64,000 bases of DNA, taken from the NCBI GenBank assembly GCA_002311665.1, contig DBYX01000008.1, positions 23,780 to 87,779 on the forward strand, read 5' to 3'. A model generated the notes under the pieces. It made no database searches and was not told the DNA's origin. It worked only from the letters and a program-made list of their open reading frames with translations. Source of the DNA: Lachnoclostridium sp. UBA1175. GTDB taxonomy: Bacteria; Bacillota; Clostridia; Lachnospirales; Lachnospiraceae. The translations under genes were made by a program, and so were the position numbers. Positions 1 through 7,583 of the stretch are shown here, piece after piece (the stretch's first letter is position 1; every line of letters begins with the position of its first letter).

Positions 1-23
1 TGCTCGTACTTGTTATCGTTCAT

Positions 24-70
24 AAAGCCCTTCCGACAATCACGCATATGCGTGTTGTCGGAAGGGCTTT
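24..70. terminator. Bidirectional Rho-independent terminator
   Basis: A perfect 16-base arm at 24-39 (AAAGCCCTTCCGACAA) pairs with its complement at 55-70. The centre (CACGCA/TGCGTG) is also self-complementary, so the whole 47 bases fold into one long hairpin. A residues flank the left foot and T residues the right, so it can stop transcription in both directions. It probably closes the transcription unit left of the window. Confidence 0.85.
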
Positions 71-97
71 ATTCACTCATTATCATTTATAATGCAA

Positions 98-127
98 CTG
101 CGTTTCATAGAAACCTATGAAACGCAG
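98..127. repeat. Perfect 13-bp inverted repeat, 4-base loop
   Basis: CTGCGTTTCATAG at 98-110 pairs with CTATGAAACGCAG at 115-127 across an AAAC loop. There is no T run after it, so it is a poor terminator. It lies about 290 bases upstream of the cellobiose phosphorylase gene and could be an operator or an RNA hairpin; its role is unknown. Confidence 0.5.
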
Positions 128-248
128 CTTGTGTGGGGGAGAAATTACTTCTGAGAAGTAATGAATCAGCGTATTTAATTGGGCTCAGTTGTAGAAAAAC
201 CTCTATCAACCTTGCAATCGCAGTATATCACAGAATTTTAATAAATAG

Positions 249-263
249 TGTGATTTAGTCACA
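249..263. promoter_or_regulatory. Palindrome TGTGA-N5-TCACA, possible operator
   Basis: The dyad TGTGA (249-253) and TCACA (259-263) is spaced by five bases and lies about 90 bases upstream of the -35 region of the cellobiose phosphorylase promoter. The half-sites resemble CRP/FNR-family sites, but the spacing is one base short of the classical one. Apart from the two inverted repeats and the promoter, the stretch 71-414 shows no coding sequence that I would defend. Confidence 0.3.
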
Positions 264-352
264 TTAATGCGCATTTTTCTCAAAATCTCAAAAGCGGAAA
301 GCAAATGACAAAAAACCTGTCTTTTTTTTACTTTTAGGGTTTATATTCCGCG

Positions 353-380
353 TGACAAGGTAAAAAAAGTAATGTATAAT
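353..380 (+). promoter_or_regulatory. Predicted sigma-A promoter for cellobiose phosphorylase
   Basis: TGACAA (353-358) and a perfect TATAAT (375-380) are separated by 16 bases. The start codon of the GH94 gene lies 35 bases after the -10 box, with an AAGGAGGG ribosome binding site at 398-405 between them. Confidence 0.6.
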
Positions 381-414
381 AAAGCATCACCACCCTTAAG
401 GAGGGCTTTATCAG

Positions 415-2871
415 ATGAAATTCGGCTATTTTGATGACGTCAGAAGAGAATACGTCATCACCACTCCGAAGACCCCTTACCCCTGGATCAACTACCTGGG
501 AATGGAGGGCTTCTTCTCATTGATCTCCAATACCGCGGGCGGCTACGCGTTCTACAAGGATGCTCGTCTTCGACGCATCACGCGCTATCGCTACAACAAC
601 GTTCCGATCGATATGGGCGGGCGTTACCTTTATATTAAGGACGGCGACACTGTCTGGAATCCCGGCTGGTCTCCGGTCAAGACGACGCTCGACTCGTACG
701 AGTGCCGCCACGGTATGGGCTACACCGTGATCACCGGCAAGAAGGACGGCGTCAAGGCTGAGGTGACGCACTTCGTTCCCGTCGGCTATGACGGCGAGGT
801 TCAGCAGCTTGTGCTCACCAACGAGAGCGCTGTGACAAAGTCACTGAAGCTCTTCTCCTTCGTGGAGTGGTGCCTCTGGGACGCGCAAGATGACTGCACG
901 AACTTCCAGCGCAACTTCTCGACGGGCCGCGTGGAGCTCGAGGGATCGACGATCTACCACAAGACCGAGTACCGCGACCGCCGCAACCATTACGCATTTT
1001 ACACGGTCAACACGCCGATCGACGGCTTCGACACCGACCGCGACACGTTCATCGGCCTATACAACGGCTTCGGTGACCCGCAGGTCGTGACCGAGGGCAA
1101 GCCCGGCAACTCCGTGGCGGACGGCTGGTCCCCGATCGCTTCCCACTACAAGGAGATCACCCTCGCTCCCGGCGAGAGCTCGACGCTCATCTTCATCCTC
1201 GGCTACTGCGAGAATCCGTTCGACAAGAAGTTCGAGGCTGACGGCGTCTCCATCAACAAGGAGAAGGCACACGCGATGATCGAGGCGTACAACACGCCCG
1301 AGAAGGTCGCTGCAGGCCTTGCGGCGCTTCGCGCTGAGTGGGATCGCCTTCTCGGCATCATCAGCGTCAAGACGCCGGATGACCGCGTGGACCGCATGGT
1401 CAACATCTGGAACCAGTATCAGTGTATGGTCACGTTCAACCTGTCCCGCTCGGCGTCGTACTTCGAGTCCGGCATCGGCCGCGGCATGGGCTTCCGCGAT
1501 TCCAACCAGGACATCCTCGGTTTCGTTCACCAGATCCCGGACCGCGCGAGAGAGCGTCTGATCGACCTCGCTTCGACGCAGCTTCCGGACGGCGGTTGCT
1601 ACCATCAGTACCAGCCGCTCACGAAGAAGGGCAACTCCGACATCGGCGGCGATTTCTCGGATGACCCGCTGTGGATGATCCTCTCCGTGTCCGCTTACAT
1701 CAAGGAGACCGGCGACTGGTCCATCCTCGACGAGATGGTTCCTTACGACAACGATATGTCGACCGCACAGACGATGCTCGAGCATCTGACCGTTTCGTTC
1801 TACCACATCGTGAACAACCTCGGACCTCACGGTCTGCCGCTCGCGATGCGCGCCGACTGGAACGACTGTATCAACCTCTCCTGCTACTCCGACAAGCCCG
1901 GTGAGAGCTTCCAGACCTACACAAACCCGAAGTTCGCGGCCGAGGGCGGCTACTCCAAGACGGCCGAGTCCGTTATGGTAGCAACGCTCTTCACCTACAC
2001 CGGTCCCGCTTACGTGGGCATCCTGAAGCACCTCGGCAAGACCGAGGAGGCTGCCAAGGCGCAGGCCGCCGTTGACGCAATGAAGGAAACCGTTATGAAG
2101 TACGCATTTGACGGCGACTGGTTCCTCCGCGCGTACGACGCGACGGGCGCAAAGATGGGCTCCAAGGAGTGCGAGGAAGGCAAGATCTTCATCGAGCCTC
2201 AGGGCTTCGCGGTAATGTCCGAGATCGGCAAGGACGAGGGCGCAGACATCAAGACGCTCAACTCGATCGACAAGTACCTCAACACCAAGTACGGCCTTGT
2301 TCTGAACAATCCCGCATTTTCCAAGTACTACATCCAGTACGGCGAGATCTCGACGTATCCGGGCGGATATAAGGAAAATGCCGGTATCTTCACCCACAAC
2401 AACGCGTGGATCATCTGCGCGGAGGCGTACGCAGGCAGAGGCGACAAGGCGTTTGAGTACTACAGCAAGATCGCTCCGGCATTTACCGAGGAGACGAGTG
2501 AGCTGCACAAGACCGAGCCGTATGTGTACGGCCAGATGATCGCCGGCAAGGACGCATCCCGCTTCGGACAGGGCAAGAACTCCTGGCTGACCGGTACCGC
2601 TGCCTGGAACATGGTGGCCATCTCGCAGTACATCCTCGGCATTATGCCCGACTTCGACGGACTGAAGGTTGATCCTTCGATCCCGGCTGAGTGGGACGGT
2701 TTCACCGCGACGAGACAGTTCCGCGGCGCGACCTACAACATCACGGTCAAGAACCCGAACCATGTGTGCAAGGGCGTCGTGTCGATGACGGTCGACGGCA
2801 AGCCCGCGGAGGGCAACCGCATTCCGGTTCTCGGCGCAGGTGTGCACACCGTGGAGGTTGTGCTCGGCTGA
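415..2871 (+). CDS. Cellobiose phosphorylase, GH94 family
   Basis: Cytosolic enzyme expected to split cellobiose with phosphate into glucose 1-phosphate and glucose. The 818-residue length matches the family (about 810-820). The N-terminal beta-sandwich begins with the typical FGYFDD...YVIT opening and a PWINYLG stretch. The catalytic domain carries RDSNQD, the GGDFSDDPLW loop and the RADWNDC motif, whose second Asp (about residue 484) corresponds to the general acid of GH94 enzymes. The RDSNQD and WNDC context fits cellobiose phosphorylase better than chitobiose phosphorylase, but cellodextrin or laminaribiose specificity cannot be excluded by eye. The start has a strong AAGGAGGG site about 10 bases upstream. 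It stands alone: a promoter precedes it and a terminator follows it. No cellobiose transporter is adjacent. Confidence 0.9.
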   Translation: MKFGYFDDVRREYVITTPKTPYPWINYLGMEGFFSLISNTAGGYAFYKDARLRRITRYRYNNVPIDMGGRYLYIKDGDTVWNPGWSPVKTTLDSYECRHGMGYTVITGKKDGVKAEVTHFVPVGYDGEVQQLVLTNESAVTKSLKLFSFVEWCLWDAQDDCTNFQRNFSTGRVELEGSTIYHKTEYRDRRNHYAFYTVNTPIDGFDTDRDTFIGLYNGFGDPQVVTEGKPGNSVADGWSPIASHYKEITLAPGESSTLIFILGYCENPFDKKFEADGVSINKEKAHAMIEAYNTPEKVAAGLAALRAEWDRLLGIISVKTPDDRVDRMVNIWNQYQCMVTFNLSRSASYFESGIGRGMGFRDSNQDILGFVHQIPDRARERLIDLASTQLPDGGCYHQYQPLTKKGNSDIGGDFSDDPLWMILSVSAYIKETGDWSILDEMVPYDNDMSTAQTMLEHLTVSFYHIVNNLGPHGLPLAMRADWNDCINLSCYSDKPGESFQTYTNPKFAAEGGYSKTAESVMVATLFTYTGPAYVGILKHLGKTEEAAKAQAAVDAMKETVMKYAFDGDWFLRAYDATGAKMGSKECEEGKIFIEPQGFAVMSEIGKDEGADIKTLNSIDKYLNTKYGLVLNNPAFSKYYIQYGEISTYPGGYKENAGIFTHNNAWIICAEAYAGRGDKAFEYYSKIAPAFTEETSELHKTEPYVYGQMIAGKDASRFGQGKNSWLTGTAAWNMVAISQYILGIMPDFDGLKVDPSIPAEWDGFTATRQFRGATYNITVKNPNHVCKGVVSMTVDGKPAEGNRIPVLGAGVHTVEVVLG

Positions 2872-2938
2872 GCGCGACGCCCCCGGGGCTAGGTGCAACA
2901 CGGCGCGGCAGCGCCACAACCGCATAAGCAAGCAACAA

Positions 2939-2973
2939 AAGGCCGGTGAGCATCAACTCACCGGCCTTGTTTA
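2939..2973. terminator. Bidirectional terminator between convergent genes
   Basis: AAGGCCGGTGAG (2939-2950) pairs perfectly with CTCACCGGCCTT (2957-2968) across a six-base loop, followed by a T-rich tail. An A run precedes it, so it serves both the GH94 gene and the converging lysozyme gene. Confidence 0.9.
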
Positions 2974-3010
2974 TACGTCAGTATTCTCATTTCCGAAGGA
3001 TACGCGGCCC

Positions 3011-4993
3011 TTACGCCCCGCCGTTCGCGTCCCCGCCGCCGTTCGCGTCCGTCGTGTCGTCTGCGCCGGGAAGCGGCCCCCACGGCTTCATCAGCACGTT
3101 GAGGTCGAATGTCTTCGTGATGCCGTTCACCTTGCCGTCGCTCGTGTACTGCCAGATGTTGAAATCGTAGCGGTAGCTCACCTTGTCGGTGTAGTTGGCA
3201 AGCCAGAACGGGTACTCCGCGATCTCGTCGCGGTTGATGTTGAGGATGGACCAGTATACGCTGGAGTAGACCATCGCCTGGTAGCCCGCTGCCGCAATGC
3301 GGTCGAGGAACGCCTTCGTGACCGCGGTGCGCTGGTCGCGGCTGATGTTGTTGCCGCGCGGCCCGTTCGGCAGCGAAGGATAGTTCTTCGGGTTCCACTC
3401 CTCGGTGTCGAACACCACCGGCCAGGTGATGTCGTAGTCCTTGATGATATTCAGCACGAACTCCGCCTCGGCGATGCCCTCCGCCTCGGTGATCGCCTGC
3501 GTGCAGAAATACACGCCGACCTTCAGGCCGTTGGCCAGAGCGACCTCAATGTTGTCGCGGGCGTATTTGTCGAGCTCGAGTGTGCCCTCACCGGGACCGC
3601 GGTAACCGACGCGCACGAACGCGAACTCGATGCCCGCGTCGCGGACCTTCTTCCAGTCGATCCTGCCGTTGTGCTCCGAAACGTCGACGCCCATGCAGGA
3701 CGTGATCTTCTTATCGTCGTCCGCAAAATACCGGAATCCCGTCTCGTCCTGCCAGTAGTGGTCCTTATCAAAATTGAAATTGTTCTTCGCGACTTTCTTG
3801 TACTCCGGAAGGTACAACCGCTCGTCGGTGCCGTTCGGGATGGACACCGGGTTCTCGATGTAGTTGACCGCCGGCGCGTTCACACCGTTGAAATCCGGGT
3901 CCGCGTAGTTGTAGCTCACATAGGCGCCCACCGTCGCGTTGCTCACCTTGAGCGTGCCCTGCACAGGCAGGATAGTCGCGGTGACCTCGCCGTAGTACTC
4001 GCCCTCGCGGACGTACAGCGGCGACACGATATGGATACCGTCGTCGGCGACCTCCCACGAGAATCTCTCTCCGAAGGAAAATGCCCCGCTGCCCTTCTCG
4101 CGCACCTGCGCCATCACTTCGTCGGATGCGGAAAATGCGTACCTGTTCCCGTGTCCCGTCGTGATCATGATCGTCTTGCGAAGATCCGTTCCGGCCGGGA
4201 TGTCGAGACCGTCGCCGTCATCGGGCGTCTGCTGCGCCGAGATGTCAGCCCAGACATCCTCGCCGAGCTCGAGGCGAAACCAGTTTTTCACGGCGTCGAA
4301 GCAGCCCTGCTCCTTGCCGACGTTCATCAGGCCGGGCTCCAACACGACAACCGACTTCGGCTGCCCGTCCGTCTCCTGCACGAAGAGGACGTATTTGGTG
4401 CCGCCCATGATCACGGGCTCCGGCGTGAGCAGGCTCCAGTCGCTCGCGAGCGTGTACGGAACCTCGTAGTCGATCATCTGTGCGGTGACCATCCACGAGC
4501 CGTACTCGCGCCGTTCCGCGTCCTCCGCGGAGGCGTACTCGTTGCGGTACAGAAGCGTGTACTCCGGCTTGGAGGCGCTTCCGTAGGCGAAAGCAATGTA
4601 TTCCTTGTCCATCACGGTCGTCAGGGACGCCGTGTAGGATCCGTTCTTCGCGTTAAACTGGCGGATCCGCTCCTCCGCGTCGGTGCAGACGCGGTAGGAT
4701 TTGGCTGTGGAAGCCGCCGGGCTCGTCGGCTCGTCCCCGCCGCCGGGCTTATTTTTCTTCATTGTGTACCAGAAGACGCCGCACAGCGTCAGAAGGATCG
4801 CCGCAGTCACCCAGGTGATGATCATCCAGAACTGCTTGCGCCCGCGCAGGCGCTGGTTCTGATCCTCCAGGTAATCGCGCTCCTCCTCGAGCTCGCGGAG
4901 CGTCCTCTTGCCGGACTGTGTCCGCAGTGCCAGCTCTTCGATGTCGTAGCCGCGCTCGTACGCCTCCTGCTCAGTTTTTTCCTTATCGATCAT
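3011..4993 (-). CDS. Membrane-anchored GH25 lysozyme (muramidase)
   Basis: A 660-residue protein with a cytoplasmic N-terminus rich in Glu/Lys (coiled-coil-like, residues 1-54), one membrane segment (about 55-77), a long extracellular region of unknown fold, and a C-terminal GH25 muramidase domain (about 432-640) starting with MGVDVSEHNG. The catalytic pair lies in FDTEEW (Asp529 and Glu531). It would cleave the beta-1,4 bond between MurNAc and GlcNAc in peptidoglycan outside the cell. The tail is Gly/Asp/Asn rich. I chose the ATG at 4993 because GGGG lies eight bases before it; another ATG two codons upstream is possible. The open frame runs further upstream, but that part overlaps the tyrS promoter region and lacks a ribosome binding site. 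It is monocistronic and diverges from tyrS. Confidence 0.85.
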   Translation of the reverse strand: MIDKEKTEQEAYERGYDIEELALRTQSGKRTLRELEEERDYLEDQNQRLRGRKQFWMIITWVTAAILLTLCGVFWYTMKKNKPGGGDEPTSPAASTAKSYRVCTDAEERIRQFNAKNGSYTASLTTVMDKEYIAFAYGSASKPEYTLLYRNEYASAEDAERREYGSWMVTAQMIDYEVPYTLASDWSLLTPEPVIMGGTKYVLFVQETDGQPKSVVVLEPGLMNVGKEQGCFDAVKNWFRLELGEDVWADISAQQTPDDGDGLDIPAGTDLRKTIMITTGHGNRYAFSASDEVMAQVREKGSGAFSFGERFSWEVADDGIHIVSPLYVREGEYYGEVTATILPVQGTLKVSNATVGAYVSYNYADPDFNGVNAPAVNYIENPVSIPNGTDERLYLPEYKKVAKNNFNFDKDHYWQDETGFRYFADDDKKITSCMGVDVSEHNGRIDWKKVRDAGIEFAFVRVGYRGPGEGTLELDKYARDNIEVALANGLKVGVYFCTQAITEAEGIAEAEFVLNIIKDYDITWPVVFDTEEWNPKNYPSLPNGPRGNNISRDQRTAVTKAFLDRIAAAGYQAMVYSSVYWSILNINRDEIAEYPFWLANYTDKVSYRYDFNIWQYTSDGKVNGITKTFDLNVLMKPWGPLPGADDTTDANGGGDANGGA

Positions 4994-5086
4994 ATACATT
5001 TCCCCAATACTGCTTCTCTCGCAGCACCCTGCGGTACTACGGTATTCAGTATAACAGGCTTTTCGGAAAATGACAACGATTTGTGA

Positions 5087-5116
5087 TTGACAAACCCCGA
5101 ATAATCTGTTTATAAT
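5087..5116 (+). promoter_or_regulatory. Sigma-A promoter of the tyrS T-box leader
   Basis: A consensus TTGACA (5087-5092) and consensus TATAAT (5111-5116) with an 18-base spacer. Transcription should begin near 5123, at the 5' end of the T-box leader. Confidence 0.85.
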
Positions 5117-5121
5117 AGCGC

Positions 5122-5450
5122 CAAGACAAATGCAACGAAGGAAAAGAGTACCGTCCATACGAACCTACAGAAAGCAGCCGGCCGATGAGAGGCGCAGGGA
5201 ACGTGAGCGGGAATACATTCCGGAGCATCGCACCGAAATCCGCGGAAAGTAGGCTGCGACGGCCTGCCGCCGTTACACGGCAGAGTATTATCGGAACGAC
5301 GGACCGCATAGGCGCAGCACAGATGCCGCGTCGCAGGCCCCGCGAGTCCGCGATACTCACAAAGGTCACGGGTGTGAGCCCGCGACGAAGAAAGGTGGTA
5401 ACACGAGCGCGCCCTCGTCCTTTTCAACAGGACAGAGGCGCGCTCTTATA
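5122..5450 (+). promoter_or_regulatory. T-box riboswitch leader with tyrosine specifier and terminator
   Basis: The roughly 330-base leader before tyrS has the parts of a T-box. Near the 5' end is GGAAAAGAGTA (S-turn signature of stem I), then AGAAAGC and GATGAGAGGC in the distal stem I. The specifier context GAA-TAC-A has the Tyr codon at 5214-5216. The T-box sequence AAAGGTGGTAACACG is at 5391-5405. The intrinsic terminator is a 16-position stem with two mismatches (5405-5420 with 5430-5445), and its left arm overlaps the T-box, as expected for mutually exclusive antiterminator and terminator. Uncharged tRNA-Tyr would stabilise the antiterminator and allow tyrS expression. The terminator T run is short (CTTATAAGTTT). 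Confidence 0.88.
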
Positions 5451-5470
5451 AGTTTCAGGAGGACGAAACA

Positions 5471-6691
5471 ATGAAAATCTATGAAGAACTGCAGGCCCGC
5501 GGCCTCATCGCACAGGTCACCGACGAGGAGACCGTGCGCAACCTTGTCAACGAAGGCAAGGCAACCTTCTACATCGGCTTCGACCCCACGGCGGACAGCC
5601 TTCACGTAGGGCATTTTATGGCTCTGTGCCTGATGAAGCGTCTGCAGATGGCGGGCAACAAGCCCATCGCTCTCTTGGGCGGCGGCACCGGAATGATCGG
5701 CGACCCCTCGGGCAAGACCGACATGCGGAAAATGCTCACCAAGGAACAGATCTCGCACAACATCGAGTGCTTCAAGAAGCAGATGGCACGCTTCATCGAC
5801 TTCTCCGACGGCAAAGCCCTGATCGTCAACAACGCCGACTGGCTTCTCGACCTCAACTATGTCGAGCTGCTTCGCGAGGTGGGACCTCATTTTTCGGTCA
5901 ATCGTATGCTGACGGCCGAGTGCTACAAGCAACGTATGGAGAGAGGTCTTACATTCCTTGAGTTCAACTACATGATCATGCAGAGCTACGACTTCTACAA
6001 GCTCTTCCAGGATTACGGCTGCAATCTGCAGTTCGGCGGCGACGACCAGTGGAGCAACATGCTCGGAGGCACGGAGCTCATCCGCCGCAAACTCGGCAAG
6101 GACGCATCCGCGATGACCATCACGCTGCTGCTCAACTCCGAGGGCAAGAAGATGGGCAAGACCGAGAAGGGTGCGGTGTGGCTTGATCCCGAGAAGACGT
6201 CGCCTTTCGAGTTCTACCAGTACTGGAGAAATGTGGCCGATGCCGATGTTCTCAAGTGCATCCGCATGCTCACCTTCCTCCCGCTCGAGCAGATCGACGC
6301 GATGGCCGACTGGGAGGGCAGCAGGCTCAACGAGGCGAAGGAGATCCTCGCGTTCGAGCTCACGAAGCTCGTGCACGGTGAGGAGGAAGCCGTGAAGGCA
6401 CAGGCCGCAGCGCGCGCACTCTTCGGCGCGGGCAACGCGGAGGAGGCACCCGAGGCACCGATCGCCGAGGACGCATTTACCGACGGAACCATCGATCTCA
6501 TCTCGATCCTCGTGGCCGCAGGCCTCGCACCGACCCGTTCGGAGGCCCGCCGCAACATCGAGCAGGGCGGCGTCCTTGTGGACGGCGAGAAGGTGTCCGA
6601 CATCAAGGCAACCTACACGAAGGAGCAGATCGCCGCAGGCCTTGTCGTCAAGCGCGGCAAGAAGAACTTCAAGAAGGTCGTGCTCGGGTAA
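5471..6691 (+). CDS. tyrS: Tyrosyl-tRNA synthetase
   Basis: Class I synthetase that charges tRNA-Tyr in the cytosol; 406 residues is normal for a bacterial TyrRS. The HIGH-type signature is H45-V-G-H48 and the KMSKS-type signature is KMGKT (residues 227-231), as in many TyrRS. The C-terminus has an S4-like RNA-binding domain (about 345-400, TRSEARRNIEQGGVLVDGEKV-like; shown here only as the motif SEARR...GGVLV). An AGGAGG site lies eight bases before the ATG. Control is by the T-box leader with a TAC specifier, so expression should respond to tyrosine-tRNA charging. Confidence 0.96.
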   Translation: MKIYEELQARGLIAQVTDEETVRNLVNEGKATFYIGFDPTADSLHVGHFMALCLMKRLQMAGNKPIALLGGGTGMIGDPSGKTDMRKMLTKEQISHNIECFKKQMARFIDFSDGKALIVNNADWLLDLNYVELLREVGPHFSVNRMLTAECYKQRMERGLTFLEFNYMIMQSYDFYKLFQDYGCNLQFGGDDQWSNMLGGTELIRRKLGKDASAMTITLLLNSEGKKMGKTEKGAVWLDPEKTSPFEFYQYWRNVADADVLKCIRMLTFLPLEQIDAMADWEGSRLNEAKEILAFELTKLVHGEEEAVKAQAAARALFGAGNAEEAPEAPIAEDAFTDGTIDLISILVAAGLAPTRSEARRNIEQGGVLVDGEKVSDIKATYTKEQIAAGLVVKRGKKNFKKVVLG

Positions 6692-6710
6692 GACCCGCCC
6701 GGCCGGAAGG

Positions 6711-6739
6711 TTGCATCTTTACTTCTTCGGTGTTACAAT
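6711..6739 (+). promoter_or_regulatory. Candidate promoter for the CmpB-like gene
   Basis: TTGCAT (6711-6716) and TACAAT (6734-6739) are spaced by 17 bases, directly after tyrS. If used, the hairpin at 6749-6779 would lie in the 5' leader of the next gene, which makes the choice between terminator and leader structure uncertain. Confidence 0.4.
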
Positions 6740-6748
6740 GGACGAGTG

Positions 6749-6785
6749 AACCGTCGCGGTCTGCGAGGCCGCGACGGTTTTTTCT
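6749..6785 (+). terminator. Terminator after tyrS
   Basis: AACCGTCGCGG (6749-6759) pairs perfectly with CCGCGACGGTT (6769-6779), followed by a T run (6778-6783). It ends 20 bases before the start of the next gene, so that gene either relies on readthrough or on a promoter overlapping this area. Confidence 0.8.
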
Positions 6786-6804
6786 TGTCGGAGGAGAAGT
6801 TGCC

Positions 6805-7416
6805 ATGAATCCGAGTGTTGGTGAAGCTAATCAGAGTGAAGTCCGGACGATAGAAGCCGGACAGGAAGTCATACGCGAGCCCCGCACTGTCTGCGGGTAC
6901 TCGTTCCTTGAGTATATCTATATCTTTTTCTTCTTCGCCATCGCCGGCTGGATCTGGGAGTGCAGTCTCTATCTGATCCGCGACCATGTCCTGGTAAACC
7001 GCGGCACCAAATACGGCCCGTGGATCCCGATCTACGGCTACGGCGGCATCCTTGTGATCCTGCTTCTGTATCGCTTCCGCCACAGCAAGCTCCGTGTATT
7101 TTTCTACGGTATCATCATTTCCACTGCTTTCGAATATCTCACGAGCGTCGTGCTGGAGTACGGCCTGCACGTGGTCTACTGGGACTACTCGGAGGATTTT
7201 CTCAACTTCCGGGGGCGCATCTCCCTGATGACTTCGCTCGCCTTCGGCGGCTTCAGCCTCCTCGGAACGTACCTCTTCGCTCCGGCCGCCGTCGCGATCG
7301 CACACAAACTGAAACCGAAGCCTCGCCGCATCGTCGCGATCGTCCTGTGCTCCCTCTACGCCCTCGACATCCTCGCCTGCGCGATTTTCGGATTCAACCC
7401 CGCCTCCGGGCTGTGA
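6805..7416 (+). CDS. CmpB-like integral membrane protein (putative ABC transporter permease family)
   Basis: A 203-residue protein with about five hydrophobic segments. It shows features I associate with the PF06541 (ABC_trans_CmpB) family: the GWIWE motif in the first membrane segment, YGxGGxL in the second, FEYLTS, and W-DYS--FLN--GRISL before the last segments. The biochemical role of this family is not established, and no ABC ATPase lies next to it. I chose the ATG at 6805 because GGAGGAG lies eight bases upstream. The frame is open further upstream but that part would be coded by the terminator hairpin. Confidence 0.75.
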   Translation: MNPSVGEANQSEVRTIEAGQEVIREPRTVCGYSFLEYIYIFFFFAIAGWIWECSLYLIRDHVLVNRGTKYGPWIPIYGYGGILVILLLYRFRHSKLRVFFYGIIISTAFEYLTSVVLEYGLHVVYWDYSEDFLNFRGRISLMTSLAFGGFSLLGTYLFAPAAVAIAHKLKPKPRRIVAIVLCSLYALDILACAIFGFNPASGL

Positions 7417-7461
7417 TCCTCATCGGCCGGTAACAACCGCGCATTTTTCGAATAATGGTCG

Positions 7462-7510
7462 AAAATGGTTCTTGCGGGTGACGAAAAGCGCCCTTCAAAA
7501 AGTGTATAAT
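7462..7510 (+). promoter_or_regulatory. Promoter with shared 20-base element, copy 1
   Basis: The 20-mer AAAATGGTTCTTGCGGGTGA (7462-7481) lies 23 bases before a perfect TATAAT (7505-7510). No recognisable -35 hexamer occurs at the expected place (about 7482-7487, CGAAAA), which suggests activator dependence. The same 20-mer, 22 bases before another TATAAT, occurs at 11233-11280 in front of the LRR/Ig protein. It contains a direct repeat AATGGT together with the preceding bases. The likely binder is the LuxR-type regulator encoded in this operon; that is inference. Confidence 0.6.
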
Positions 7511-7583
7511 CGATTTTGACAGAAACGTCAGAACGCAGGCCCGCCGTGCGCGCCTGTTCGAATCCGGTACGGAGCTATACGCA

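Noticed and set aside
1057..5086. Long open frames antisense to the GH94 and GH25 genes (for example about 620 codons at 1057-2931 minus and 750 codons at 2840-5086 plus).
   Set aside because: They mirror the codon structure of GC-rich genes on the other strand, have no ribosome binding site and their translations show no family signature.
4994..5158. A 55-residue N-terminal extension of the GH25 protein.
   Set aside because: It would overlap the tyrS promoter on the other strand, has no ribosome binding site, and the ATG at 4993 is preceded by GGGG at a good distance.
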